A DNA stretch of 36,021 bases from a virus, in the IMG/VR virus record IMGVR_UViG_3300038307_000315, positions 1 to 36,021 of that record; one strand, given 5' to 3'. A program made the translations under genes and the position numbers. Below the pieces are notes generated by a model, which saw only the letters and a list, made by a program, of their open reading frames with translations, ran no database searches and was not told the DNA's origin. The stretch's first letter is position 1. Every line of letters starts with the position of its first letter. Positions 25,267 to 32,463 of this stretch are shown piece by piece.

Positions 25267-26195
25267 TGATTTTTGCCGCTAAAAACATAAAGCTTAGTTT
25301 AAACGAGGTCGACATCCTAGCGACTCAGTGCTCTTTGGATCTAGCGACTTCAATTGACCCTAGGTATGACGCAGGGGAAAGACATTCCCGAAACTATTTC
25401 GCTTCTAACGGAATGGGCTCGACTCTTTCGTTTTCTCATTACTTAACCGGGGACTTGGATAAGATAAAAACTTTCATAGGCGGCCAAGGAGAACTAAGAG
25501 GATCCGATGACAGAAGCAATGAAGGGAGTATTATAACCGGAAGCTTCGGCGGGTTAACTTTTACAAGCGGTTACCTTGCTAATTACACCCTACAGTTTTC
25601 TCCTAACTCGCCCGTTGTGGCGAATTCTACTGTTGTTTTCTTTGATGATCTAGACGGGGGCTTTACTCAAACAGAAGAAGAAATTCCAAAAGAGCAAATT
25701 CTAAATTGTAAAAATATAACTTTTGAAAATACTTCTGCTGTTAAGATAGGAGAAATAAACGATTTTCTCGAAGCTACATATAGCTATACGTCCGAAATCA
25801 ATCCGGTTTACTCGGCGGGCAGGACGGTCCCTGATAGAATTTACTTTGGGAAAAAGTCTGTCGCAATGGGAATACAAGTAGATAACCCCACTGGGTATAT
25901 GCCGTATAACGGAATTGAAGGTAATTTTAAAATCAATTTATCAAAACATGGAAGCTCGACAAACGTTGAAAACTTTACCTGTTTTGGAACTTTGCAATCA
26001 AGAGCTATGCAGGCTAGCGCTGGAAGCAAAGTGTCTCATCAGTTAGCTATAATAACCCATAATCATACCCAAACAACTAATGTTTTTGGAATAAAGTCTA
26101 CGGCAAGACCAGTATTTCCCGGAGCAGAAGAAGACTATAACCCTGACACAGTGCCGTTAAACCGATTACAACGTCAACAGGATATTCTTCCATAA
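25266..26195 (+). CDS. Tail-tube-like structural protein, paralogue 3 (internally duplicated)
   Basis: A 309-residue beta-rich protein. It repeats the arrangement of its neighbour: CSLDLATSIDPRYDAGERH near residues 22-40, and a second copy YSYTSEINPVYSAGRT near 171-187. The C-terminal about 30 residues are extended and proline/glutamine-rich. A canonical Shine-Dalgarno sequence (AAGGAG, 25251-25256) lies 9 bases before the ATG, and the start overlaps the preceding stop as TAATG. The role is inferred to be a tail structural subunit like the two preceding proteins. It could also decorate the tail surface. Confidence 0.75.
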   Translation: MIFAAKNIKLSLNEVDILATQCSLDLATSIDPRYDAGERHSRNYFASNGMGSTLSFSHYLTGDLDKIKTFIGGQGELRGSDDRSNEGSIITGSFGGLTFTSGYLANYTLQFSPNSPVVANSTVVFFDDLDGGFTQTEEEIPKEQILNCKNITFENTSAVKIGEINDFLEATYSYTSEINPVYSAGRTVPDRIYFGKKSVAMGIQVDNPTGYMPYNGIEGNFKINLSKHGSSTNVENFTCFGTLQSRAMQASAGSKVSHQLAIITHNHTQTTNVFGIKSTARPVFPGAEEDYNPDTVPLNRLQRQQDILP

Positions 26196-26208
26196 AGTAA
26201 CTACTAAA

Positions 26209-29200
26209 ATGTCAGAAGTATTCCATCCAAATTCAGGCTTTTTTATAAGCGGAAGCGATCTCGAAACTACCAATAGGCTAAAATGGGGAGACGTAAACAT
26301 AAGTCTAGATAGGCTGTTACATCAAGGGTCAACAGGCGTAAGCGGCGCGCTGACTCCGGATATACAAACGAGCGAAGTTTTTGTTATTGATGCTGACGGG
26401 TCTGCTGTAAGCCTAGGAGAACAAACGGTAAGATTAAAAGAGGTAGATAAAATATCTGTAAATACCATTTCTCCTGCTTTCGGAGATGGAAATCCGTTCA
26501 TGAGGTTGACCATTAATGGGTCTAATTTTTATAGAATAACCAATGTTAGATTTGGCGGAACCGAATCTGTTTTTGAAACAATATCCCCAACAGAAATAGA
26601 AGCTTCTGTACCGATTGATGCTAGGTATGGGAAAATAGAAGTTTATTCTTCTACTAGATCGGGAGAAGCTGGCGCTACATATAACACTGCCAGTTCTCCG
26701 AATTATTTTTCTCCTAAGCCTCTAATGCGTAGCATCAGCAAGAAAAGCGCGCTTCCCGAAGAAGTTTTAACTATTGAGGGCTACTCTTTATCTTCTGTTG
26801 ACGGGGTGAAGTTCTTGCCTTCTGATGACATTATTCTTCCTTTTAATGTTACGAACAATTCTCTCAAGGTAGCTGTTCCTCGCGGGGCGACTAGGGGGGG
26901 GTTAGTTTTGCTAAGCAGCAAGGCCGGGGCTAGTTTAAGTGTTGTTGGCCTAGGAGAAGACAATCAGTTCGTTCATTCTGTTGCTATAGATTCGATCGTT
27001 CCAAGCAAAGCTTTAGCTGGACAAAGCATTACTTTAAACGGCTCTAACTTTTATTCTGAGACATTGTCGTCTACAAGCGAAGATTTCGTAAAGGTTAATT
27101 TTGGAGGAATAGATTCAACAGGGGCGTTTAAGCTTGTTGACTCTGAGAAGATCACGGGAACAATCCCGTTGGGTGTTCCTACTGGAGAAAACTGGGTTTC
27201 ATTGTATAGTGACGTTGGCGAAATATACCCTTTAGGGAATACCATAACGGTTTCTGGGCAGGCTCCGGCTATAAGCAGTTTTAAACCTTCGTATGGAGTT
27301 ACCGGAACGAAGGTCTCAGTTGCGGGGGAGAACCTTATTGGGATTAATAAAATTACTTTAACTGATGAGTCAGATAGTACTAATTCATTTTCAATAACTG
27401 GGTCAGGAATTTTAACCAAATCAAAAGGTAAGGGGTTAATAGCGTCTAGTCTTCAGAACAGGATGGAAGTAGAGATTCCTACCGGGTTTCAATCTGGGTA
27501 TAGTTCAGGGGAAGGAAGGATGTATTTAAAAGCTCAAGTAAGCGGGGACTTTGGGGTTAGTAATACTTTAAGGAGCGGTTTTCTGGTTGTCGGTAGACCG
27601 ATTATAGAAAGCGTTGTGGGGGGTACGAGTTTCACAAGGGAACCTTCTTCAACCGGGTCTTTAAGTGGTTTGAATTTGCTGAAAAATGCAAAAATAAAAA
27701 TATCCGATTCGGTTACATCGGAGGATTTGGGCTTCGTCATGTCGACTGGAACTGAAATGAATACTTTTGGTCAATTTGTTAAAAACTTATTTAAGTTTCC
27801 GCCCTCTTTTAGTACCACCGGGATTAATTTAAAGGTGTTCGGTTTAGGAGGGGAGAGCAATTTATCAGAAACCATACCTGTTTATAAAAAGCCTACGTTT
27901 AGCGGCTTCACTCCTCTTTCAGGAGAGGCCGGAACAGCTATTTTTGCGAGTGGTTACTTCAGCGGGTTAAAGCCGAGCGGAGTCTCGTTGGATGGCGTAG
28001 TCGCTAAGGATATAGCTTTTTCAGGAGGTTCGACAGGTATATCTTTCTTGGTTCCAAGTGGCGCTAACTCTGAGTTTTTTAAGGTCATGACACGTGGGGG
28101 GGGCCATGAGTCTAAAAACAAATTTTCTTTAATGCCTGACAGACCTGACTTGACCGGACTGTCTCCCAGTTTTTCTTCTCCTTTGTCTTATTCTGTATTT
28201 GGGAAAGGTCAGAGGTTGGATATATTTGGGGCAAATCTAAATTTGGTTGACGAAATAGTGTTTTTCGATCAAGCGGGCGGAGATGTTTCTAAAACTGTTT
28301 TCGCTTCAAAGAGTGCAAATAGAATATCTTTAAATCTTCCGGAGGACGCTTATTCTGGCGTAGTGAGATCAAAGGACAGGTTTAATAGAATGAGCACAGG
28401 AACAAGCAGTTTTAACATTGCAGAGTTTTCTGGAGCTTCTGGTTATTATGCTAAGTTCGAGGAGGATGTTTCTTTTAGCGGTAAGTATTTTTCGGGATTA
28501 AATGCTACTTTTCAAGATGAGTTCTCAAGCGGTATTTCTGGGGTTTATCAGTCCACCTCAGAAGGGTCTGATAATGGGTTTACTTTTGTAACAAAAGTCC
28601 CTAGGGATATAGTTTCTTCGAGAATAAAGTTCAGCGGAAATAATAACGATTCTATATTTATTACAAACGAGACATTCTTCCCTCTCCCAACGATAACTGG
28701 AGTAAGCGGTAGCTCAAGCGACAACGGGCTTACTCTTGGTTCTTCTATTAGAGTCTCTGGCGTGAACTCTTACGGGGGTTATCAGTCTGGAGACGCTGTA
28801 ATTGGGATAACTGGAGGCGGCAAGCATTCGTTTCTTCCCGTGAATAGTTTCTCTAGGGTAACTGGGAGTGATGGAACGAAGTCTTCTGTGTTTGATTTAA
28901 GCGTTAGTGGAGGTTTTACTGGCAGTGGGCAGCTGTTCATTATGAGCCCTTGGGAGGATTATAAGTCTCCGGATTTTGTCTTCCCTTCTTCTAAGACTAG
29001 TGAGTATTTAAGTAGTATAGTAACAGATAATTATTATAGAATAGTTTACCCTGCTCCTTCGATTTTAGGGTTAGCGAACACAGATATCGCGTATTCAAGC
29101 AGTCCAGCGGGCAGAAGGTTTAACGAAAGGATTTCTGGTTGGATTAGTGGAAATAGTCTTTCTCCTGTTACTGGAGTATTCTTTTCTGGTTATACTGGAA

Positions 29201-29901
29201 GTCCGGCTCTTGAAGAGGCGGCGGATTTTGTCGCATTGTCTGATAATTTAATACAGTTTGCTCCGCCTTTCGGAAGCTACGGAGCGACTGGTTCAGCTGG
29301 CATAACTGGGTCGGGGGATATAATAATAAAATCCCCAGAAGGGGACGCGACGACAGCGGGAATGTCACAGTCGGGGGCGTTTTTAATTCCTCCTCTCTCC
29401 GTAGATGTGTTCTCGCCTCACGAGGGGATAACCGGCACTGTAATAAACTTGTATGATAACGTAGGTGGTGGTGGCTCTTTAGATTATCTTTCTAAAATAT
29501 CCTTCGAGACCGAAAATTACACCGGAGAAGCTAACGTTACTATTTATTCGAGAGCCTACGCTACGACTACAGTACCCATTGTTTCTCTTTTTGAGGGTAG
29601 AGAGGCTACTCTTAGGGCGCATGGGCTACTTACTGACCAAGTTATCGTAAATAATACCGGAGCAGGTTTAGCTAGCGTAGATGACGGTGTCTTTGCCTAT
29701 AAGCCGTATAAGTTCCGTGTAATTCCCGACACTCCAGCAGTGCAGTTTAACGTATTAAGCGGTAGAGGAGCACCTGAAACAGGTCCAAGCAGGTCGTCGA
29801 TGTTTACTATTGTGGAAAATATAGATGGCGTTGACTATTATGTTACAAAGATAATCAACCCAGACAGTAGGGAGATAATAATGAATACAGAGAAAGTATA
29901 A
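26209..29901 (+). CDS. IPT/TIG-repeat adhesin-like structural protein
   Basis: A 1,230-residue protein built largely from immunoglobulin-like IPT/TIG-type repeats. Clear units begin with I-x-x-I-x-P or related starts and contain LTINGSNFYRITNVRFGG (about 100-117), LTIEGYSLSSVDGVKF, ITLNGSNFYSE, VSVAGENLIGINKI and IFASGYFSGL. I count at least six units, followed by Gly/Ser-rich beta segments. There is no signal peptide. Such repeats in phages occur in tail fibres, tail tubes and surface decorations that bind sugars or host surfaces. It is the last gene of the 23575 operon and is followed within 7 bases by element D1. A virion surface role is likely; the exact location is not determined. Confidence 0.85.
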   Translation: MSEVFHPNSGFFISGSDLETTNRLKWGDVNISLDRLLHQGSTGVSGALTPDIQTSEVFVIDADGSAVSLGEQTVRLKEVDKISVNTISPAFGDGNPFMRLTINGSNFYRITNVRFGGTESVFETISPTEIEASVPIDARYGKIEVYSSTRSGEAGATYNTASSPNYFSPKPLMRSISKKSALPEEVLTIEGYSLSSVDGVKFLPSDDIILPFNVTNNSLKVAVPRGATRGGLVLLSSKAGASLSVVGLGEDNQFVHSVAIDSIVPSKALAGQSITLNGSNFYSETLSSTSEDFVKVNFGGIDSTGAFKLVDSEKITGTIPLGVPTGENWVSLYSDVGEIYPLGNTITVSGQAPAISSFKPSYGVTGTKVSVAGENLIGINKITLTDESDSTNSFSITGSGILTKSKGKGLIASSLQNRMEVEIPTGFQSGYSSGEGRMYLKAQVSGDFGVSNTLRSGFLVVGRPIIESVVGGTSFTREPSSTGSLSGLNLLKNAKIKISDSVTSEDLGFVMSTGTEMNTFGQFVKNLFKFPPSFSTTGINLKVFGLGGESNLSETIPVYKKPTFSGFTPLSGEAGTAIFASGYFSGLKPSGVSLDGVVAKDIAFSGGSTGISFLVPSGANSEFFKVMTRGGGHESKNKFSLMPDRPDLTGLSPSFSSPLSYSVFGKGQRLDIFGANLNLVDEIVFFDQAGGDVSKTVFASKSANRISLNLPEDAYSGVVRSKDRFNRMSTGTSSFNIAEFSGASGYYAKFEEDVSFSGKYFSGLNATFQDEFSSGISGVYQSTSEGSDNGFTFVTKVPRDIVSSRIKFSGNNNDSIFITNETFFPLPTITGVSGSSSDNGLTLGSSIRVSGVNSYGGYQSGDAVIGITGGGKHSFLPVNSFSRVTGSDGTKSSVFDLSVSGGFTGSGQLFIMSPWEDYKSPDFVFPSSKTSEYLSSIVTDNYYRIVYPAPSILGLANTDIAYSSSPAGRRFNERISGWISGNSLSPVTGVFFSGYTGSPALEEAADFVALSDNLIQFAPPFGSYGATGSAGITGSGDIIIKSPEGDATTAGMSQSGAFLIPPLSVDVFSPHEGITGTVINLYDNVGGGGSLDYLSKISFETENYTGEANVTIYSRAYATTTVPIVSLFEGREATLRAHGLLTDQVIVNNTGAGLASVDDGVFAYKPYKFRVIPDTPAVQFNVLSGRGAPETGPSRSSMFTIVENIDGVDYYVTKIINPDSREIIMNTEKV

Positions 29902-29907
29902 GGCCGC

Positions 29908-29955
29908 CTTAGTGAAGGGTTGAAATACTATGCAGTATTAACTTATTGAACTAAG
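29908..29955. ncRNA. Dumbbell element D1
   Basis: Outer arms CTTAGT (29908-29913) and ACTAAG (29950-29955) pair perfectly. Inner arms AATACT (29924-29929) and AGTATT (29934-29939) pair perfectly around an ATGC loop. The two 10-nt strands between the stems are GAAGGGTTGA (29914-29923) and AACTTATTGA (29940-29949). The element starts 6 bases after the stop of the 1,230-residue gene. A run of seven T (29963-29969) follows, so D1 may also help end that transcript. The inner stem is identical to that of D5. Confidence 0.6.
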
Positions 29956-29970
29956 TACGACCTTTTTTTA

Positions 29971-29998
29971 GTAGCTCTTTGCATTTAAAGCAAACTAC
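29971..29998. other. Imperfect hairpin between convergent genes
   Basis: GTAG (29971-29974) pairs with CTAC (29995-29998), and TTTGC (29978-29982) with GCAAA (29990-29994), with a CTC bulge and an ATTTAAA loop. It lies between the ends of two converging genes, after a T7 run. It does not have the architecture of the dumbbell elements and has no proper T-tail, so a terminator role is possible but weak. Confidence 0.35.
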
Positions 29999-30002
29999 AA
30001 AT

Positions 30003-30329
30003 CTATTTTTGGGGGTATGATTGAGAGTAATCACATTCTCCATAAAAATAATTATCTAGTTGTTCGGACAATCTTACTTTTGCCACTTCAAGGTCCACTT
30101 CATACCATTCATTTTTTATGCGTTTGGCAAAACGGTTCATTTGCTCTTTTATGTTTTTTTCTGCTTGGAGGTATTCCGGATGCTGAATAGAATAAATAAC
30201 TTCATAGTCTCTAAATGGAGAACCGGTTTGATAAGTTTGAAGTCGCTTTTTTAAGTTGCGGGTTGTTCCTACTTTTATCCATCCCGACCAAGACTTGTTC
30301 GTGATAATGTATAAATATCCCGAGGGCAT
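30003..30329 (-). CDS. GIY-YIG-type nuclease-like protein (T5orf172/MUG113 group)
   Basis: A 108-residue protein with the compact GIY-YIG fold of the T5orf172/MUG113 group. The first motif is YLYIITN (residues 5-11), the second IKVGTT (18-23). A likely catalytic arginine lies in RNLKKRLQTY (Arg24 or Arg29), and the conserved glutamate in AEKNIKEQM (Glu57). A WYEV segment near the C-terminus is also typical. Small stand-alone GIY-YIG proteins in phages are often homing endonucleases or DNA-processing enzymes, but no intron or inserted gene is seen here. The start lies 9 bases after the stop of the zinc-ribbon mini-gene, with no clear Shine-Dalgarno sequence. Confidence 0.85.
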   Translation of the reverse strand: MPSGYLYIITNKSWSGWIKVGTTRNLKKRLQTYQTGSPFRDYEVIYSIQHPEYLQAEKNIKEQMNRFAKRIKNEWYEVDLEVAKVRLSEQLDNYFYGECDYSQSYPQK

Positions 30330-30338
30330 AGAAGTTTT

Positions 30339-30446
30339 TTACCGTTTGAAGCAGGAGTCGCATAACAAAGCCATCTTCTCTTTGATTTTGACCCACATCA
30401 ATTCGGTTTCTTCGAATCTTTTTTTGCATTTTGAACATTCGGACAT
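30339..30446 (-). CDS. 35-residue zinc-ribbon mini-protein
   Basis: A small ORF whose product begins MSECSKCKKRFEETELMW and ends LLCDSCFKR. Two C-x2-C pairs (C4/C7 and C29/C32) are spaced as in a zinc ribbon, which supports it as a real gene despite its size. It overlaps the 3' part of the 49-residue mini-gene in a different frame and ends 9 bases before the GIY-YIG start. Such tiny zinc-ribbon proteins are common in phage genomes and probably bind nucleic acid or a host protein. The function is unknown. Confidence 0.65.
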   Translation of the reverse strand: MSECSKCKKRFEETELMWVKIKEKMALLCDSCFKR

Positions 30447-30547
30447 TTATCAGAGTCTCCCCATTTTATTACATCATAATTGCCCCTATATTGCCGAGAA
30501 AATCCTCCTCGGGGCCTGTCTCCTTTCCCTGCTTCTTTATTTTTCAT
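30398..30547 (-). CDS. Mini-protein with GKGDxPR motif
   Basis: A 49-residue ORF starting MKNKEAGKGDRPRGGFSRQY and continuing RGNYDVIKWG. The GKGD-x-PR ... NYD-x-I-x-W layout is that of a small, widespread phage protein of unknown function, which is why I call it a gene. The ATG lies only 4 bases after the encoded CCA of tRNA-Arg, so no Shine-Dalgarno sequence is present. Its translated message may be made by tRNA processing of a longer transcript. Its 3' third overlaps the zinc-ribbon mini-gene in another frame. Confidence 0.62.
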   Translation of the reverse strand: MKNKEAGKGDRPRGGFSRQYRGNYDVIKWGDSDKCPNVQNAKKDSKKPN

Positions 30548-30551
30548 ATGA

Positions 30552-30627
30552 TGGTACCCCGACTAGGACTTGAACCTAGAATCTACAGCTTAGAAGGCTG
30601 TCGCCTTATCCATTCGGCTATCGGGGC
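30552..30627 (-). tRNA. tRNA-Arg (anticodon UCU)
   Basis: The minus strand folds into a full cloverleaf. The acceptor arm GCCCCGA pairs with TCGGGGT (first pair G-U), the anticodon stem ACAGC/GCTGT holds loop CTTCTAA with anticodon TCT, and the T arm CTAGG/CCTAG holds TTCAAGT. The 3' CCA is encoded (30552-30554). It reads AGA, a codon used often in this window and usually rare in GC-richer hosts. Confidence 0.95.
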
Positions 30628-30639
30628 TAAAGGCCTTTT

Positions 30640-30688
30640 AGTGTTAAGAATGTAAAAAACATCTTGTGTTTTGATCTCATGAAACACT
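30640..30688. ncRNA. Dumbbell element D2
   Basis: Outer arms AGTGTT (30640-30645) and AACACT (30683-30688) pair perfectly. Inner arms AAAACA (30656-30661) and TGTTTT (30667-30672) pair perfectly around the loop TCTTG, which D4 and D6 share. The 10-nt strands are AAGAATGTAA and GATCTCATGA. The stems have different sequences from all other copies. It forms a tandem pair with D3, 20 bases away, and the pair lies between the two tRNA genes. Confidence 0.58.
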
Positions 30689-30708
30689 TTCAAGGTTGAA
30701 TATAATTG

Positions 30709-30756
30709 TTTGATGATGCAGTAAAACGCTTAATAACGTTGACAGATTGAATCAAA
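30709..30756. ncRNA. Dumbbell element D3
   Basis: Outer arms TTTGAT (30709-30714) and ATCAAA (30751-30756) pair perfectly and equal those of D5. Inner arms AACGCT (30725-30730) and AACGTT (30735-30740) pair at 5 of 6 positions: a C-A mismatch as plus-strand RNA but a G-U pair as minus-strand RNA. The 10-nt strands are GATGCAGTAA and GACAGATTGA. It ends 14 bases before the CAU tRNA. Confidence 0.55.
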
Positions 30757-30769
30757 TCAATTAAAATTC

Positions 30770-30842
30770 TGGGCCTTGCAGGATTCGAACCTGCGGCCAG
30801 TCGATTATGAGTCGACTGCTCTAACCGCTGAGCTAAAGGCCC
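30770..30842 (-). tRNA. tRNA with CAU anticodon (Ile2 or Met)
   Basis: Cloverleaf on the minus strand: acceptor GGGCCTT/AAGGCCC, D arm around AGCTCAGCGGTTAGAGCA, anticodon stem GTCGA/TCGAC with loop CTCATAA, T arm GCAGG/CCTGC around TTCGAAT. Discriminator A; CCA is not encoded. The sequence resembles bacterial tRNA-Ile2, in which C34 is changed to lysidine to read AUA, at least as much as elongator tRNA-Met. AUA is frequent in these genes, so Ile2 is preferred but not certain. Confidence 0.93.
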
Positions 30843-30851
30843 GGTTTGTAT

Positions 30852-31082
30852 CTACTTGTCGTTGAGCTTTTTGAGGTTATCATTAATCTCAAAAATAACC
30901 AACATCAGTTCTGCATAAATGCGAACCGCAACAGGGCCTAAAATGGCCGTGCCAATTCCAGTTAACGGTTCTACCGCAATGCCGATAAGTCCCACAACAA
31001 GGGCGATTACCATTCCGATATAACTGAGAGCCTTTACGATTCCCGGAGTTATCATGGTTTTGTAACTTAAGAACTCTTTCAT
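30852..31082 (-). CDS. DUF4282-type small membrane protein
   Basis: A 76-residue protein starting MKEFLSYKTMITPGIVKAL, which matches the opening of the DUF4282 family. Two hydrophobic segments (about residues 16-38 and 40-62) should span the membrane, with a hydrophilic Lys/Asn-rich end. The family is common in bacteria and its function is unknown. In a phage it could act at the host inner membrane, for instance in superinfection exclusion or lysis timing, but nothing in the sequence decides this. It lies between the CAU tRNA and the PD-(D/E)XK-like gene. There is no clear Shine-Dalgarno sequence. Confidence 0.8.
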   Translation of the reverse strand: MKEFLSYKTMITPGIVKALSYIGMVIALVVGLIGIAVEPLTGIGTAILGPVAVRIYAELMLVIFEINDNLKKLNDK

Positions 31083-31103
31083 AATGTTTATTTTGTTTTG
31101 TGG

Positions 31104-31124
31104 TTATAGAATACGATTCTATAA
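31104..31124. other. 9-bp inverted repeat TTATAGAAT/ATTCTATAA
   Basis: TTATAGAAT (31104-31112) and ATTCTATAA (31116-31124) are perfectly complementary around ACG. The hairpin sits between the stop of the PD-(D/E)XK-like gene and the start of the DUF4282 gene. It has no T-run on the minus strand, so it is more likely an operator or an mRNA-stabilising hairpin than a terminator. Confidence 0.5.
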
Positions 31125-31126
31125 AA

Positions 31127-31639
31127 TTAATAGTTATAACTCTTGAAGTGTTTATTTCCTTCTATTGGTATAAAAGCATTCTCTCTTATTGTATCGCCTT
31201 TATAATCGTTGCAGCTGTATTTTGTTCGCGTCCTTTCTCTTTTAAAGTCAATAACAAAGCTTCCGCTTCTGTCGGTGATTTTAAAACATAAAATTTTATT
31301 ATCTAAAGGGAGGTTCACAAATACAAATGTGCGAACCCCGAGTTTAATACTTTGTTCTTGCAGTATATCCAGCTTCTCTGCCGTGATTAAATACCCTTCT
31401 TTCTTAAGCAAGCTTAGCGTACAAGGAGTCTTTCTTTTTCTGTTGAAAAACGGACGAGTTTTTATTTCGCATACACTGACTAATTTATTATTTTTATAAA
31501 TATAAGCATCGAACTTTTCGGCATCATATTTTACATGTTCCACCGAGACGCCGAAGTGAGCTTCTATTAAGGCTCCGGTTTCTTTTTGCTTTTCAATAAA
31601 GGATTTACCCTGTTTTGTGTGGCAATCGAGGTTCATCAT
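31127..31639 (-). CDS. PD-(D/E)XK nuclease-like protein
   Basis: A 170-residue protein with the core of the PD-(D/E)XK nuclease fold: Asp44 in EKFDAYIYK, then Glu58-x-Lys60 in VCEIKTR. A helix lies upstream (QKETGALIEAHFG) as expected. This superfamily includes Holliday junction resolvases and phage restriction-like enzymes; the substrate cannot be told from sequence. I start it at ATG 31639, one base after the cupin stop (TAA-A-ATG-ATG). ATG 31636 is equally possible. An upstream TTG at 31693 would lie well inside the cupin gene and is unlikely. It is cotranscribed with the cupin gene. Confidence 0.78.
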   Translation of the reverse strand: MMNLDCHTKQGKSFIEKQKETGALIEAHFGVSVEHVKYDAEKFDAYIYKNNKLVSVCEIKTRPFFNRKRKTPCTLSLLKKEGYLITAEKLDILQEQSIKLGVRTFVFVNLPLDNKILCFKITDRSGSFVIDFKRERTRTKYSCNDYKGDTIRENAFIPIEGNKHFKSYNY

Positions 31640-31640
31640 T

Positions 31641-31991
31641 TTAGCGCCAGACCCTATAGCTATCTGCGTCATCGTGAAACGTGCTGATTTCAATAAATTT
31701 TACGGGCTTATCTGTAGCAAAAAGTTGATGCGGCGTCAAGCGATCTAGCACAAAGGTTTCTCCTTCTTCGAGGAGGTACGTTGTTTTCTCAGCGTTCTCC
31801 GGGTTAAGCACATCTACCTTCAAGGTTCCTTCTAGGATATAAAAGGTCTCATGCTTCTTGGAGTGAAAATGCATTGACCCAGAGTACCCCGGATTGATGT
31901 AAAGAATTTTACCGCAGTAGTTTTCTTTTTCGTTGTTAGCGAGCCAAAGCTCGTAGCCCCAGCTTTTGTCTACTTTTTTTACAGATTTCAT
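31641..31991 (-). CDS. Cupin-fold protein (sugar isomerase-like)
   Basis: A 116-residue single-domain cupin. Motif 1 is clear: Gly35, His41-x-His43, Glu48 and Gly55 in the SGSMHFHSKKHETFYILEG stretch, and motif 2 has His88 (RLTPHQLFA). These His and Glu residues bind a metal. The start WGYELWLANN and the end IEISTFHDDADSYR resemble the cupin domain of mannose-6-phosphate isomerase and related sugar enzymes. The role in the phage is unknown; modification of sugar nucleotides or sugar-bearing virion parts is one possibility. It lies 9 bases after the dCMP deaminase gene. Confidence 0.85.
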   Translation of the reverse strand: MKSVKKVDKSWGYELWLANNEKENYCGKILYINPGYSGSMHFHSKKHETFYILEGTLKVDVLNPENAEKTTYLLEEGETFVLDRLTPHQLFATDKPVKFIEISTFHDDADSYRVWR

Positions 31992-32000
31992 GGTTAAGTT

Positions 32001-32456
32001 TTAAAATATCTTACCGCCCGCGCGATAAATTTCTATATTGTTTTCTTGAAGGAATTTTACGCCGTCTTGGTTTCTGTATTGATCGTTATAAACCAGCCTT
32101 TTTACTCCTGCTTGAATCATTAGCTTACTGCATTCGAAGCAGGGGCTCATTGTCAAATAAACAGTGCACCCTTCGCTGCTGTTAGTGCTTCGCGCCAGCT
32201 TCATTAAAGCGTTAGACTCAGCATGTAGGACTTCTTGTTTTGTTTCAAGCTTATTTTCTGCCTGAGGTAAGTATCCTTCGTTGATTATTTCGCAGGTATT
32301 GTCGTACCCAGCAGGGGTTCCGTTATACCCGTCTGAAATAATTTGACCGTCTTTTACGATTATGCATCCAACTTTTTTTCTGACAGCTTTGGATAATTGT
32401 GACCAGACTTCGGCCATTTCTAGATAAACCTTATCCAGTTTTTCTTGTTTAGGCAT
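32001..32456 (-). CDS. Deoxycytidylate (dCMP) deaminase
   Basis: A 151-residue zinc enzyme that converts dCMP to dUMP and so supplies dTMP synthesis. The zinc site is complete: His78-Ala-Glu80 (LHAES) and Pro105-Cys106-x-x-Cys109 (SPCFECSKL). The N-terminal VGCIIVKDGQIISDGYNGTP segment is typical of the ComEB/dCMP deaminase family. It works in the cytoplasm during phage DNA replication. In the same accessory block a pyrophosphatase gene supports the same pathway, but no thymidylate synthase is in the window. The tandem elements D4 and D5 lie between this gene and the DEDD gene upstream. Confidence 0.95.
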   Translation of the reverse strand: MPKQEKLDKVYLEMAEVWSQLSKAVRKKVGCIIVKDGQIISDGYNGTPAGYDNTCEIINEGYLPQAENKLETKQEVLHAESNALMKLARSTNSSEGCTVYLTMSPCFECSKLMIQAGVKRLVYNDQYRNQDGVKFLQENNIEIYRAGGKIF

Positions 32457-32463
32457 AAAAAAT

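Noticed and set aside
30003-30329. GIY-YIG protein as proof of a homing intron
   Set aside because: No split gene or intron boundaries are seen around it; it is described only as a nuclease-like protein.
30211-30438. 75-residue minus-strand ORF overlapping the GIY-YIG gene
   Set aside because: It overlaps the zinc-ribbon mini-gene and the GIY-YIG gene in another frame and shows no family features.
30256-30655. Plus-strand ORFs across the mini-genes and tRNA-Arg
   Set aside because: They run antisense through a tRNA and well-supported minus-strand genes, with no recognisable domain.
31640-31693. TTG start at 31693 for the PD-(D/E)XK-like gene
   Set aside because: It lies 53 bases inside the cupin gene; ATG 31639 follows the cupin stop by one base and keeps the whole nuclease core.
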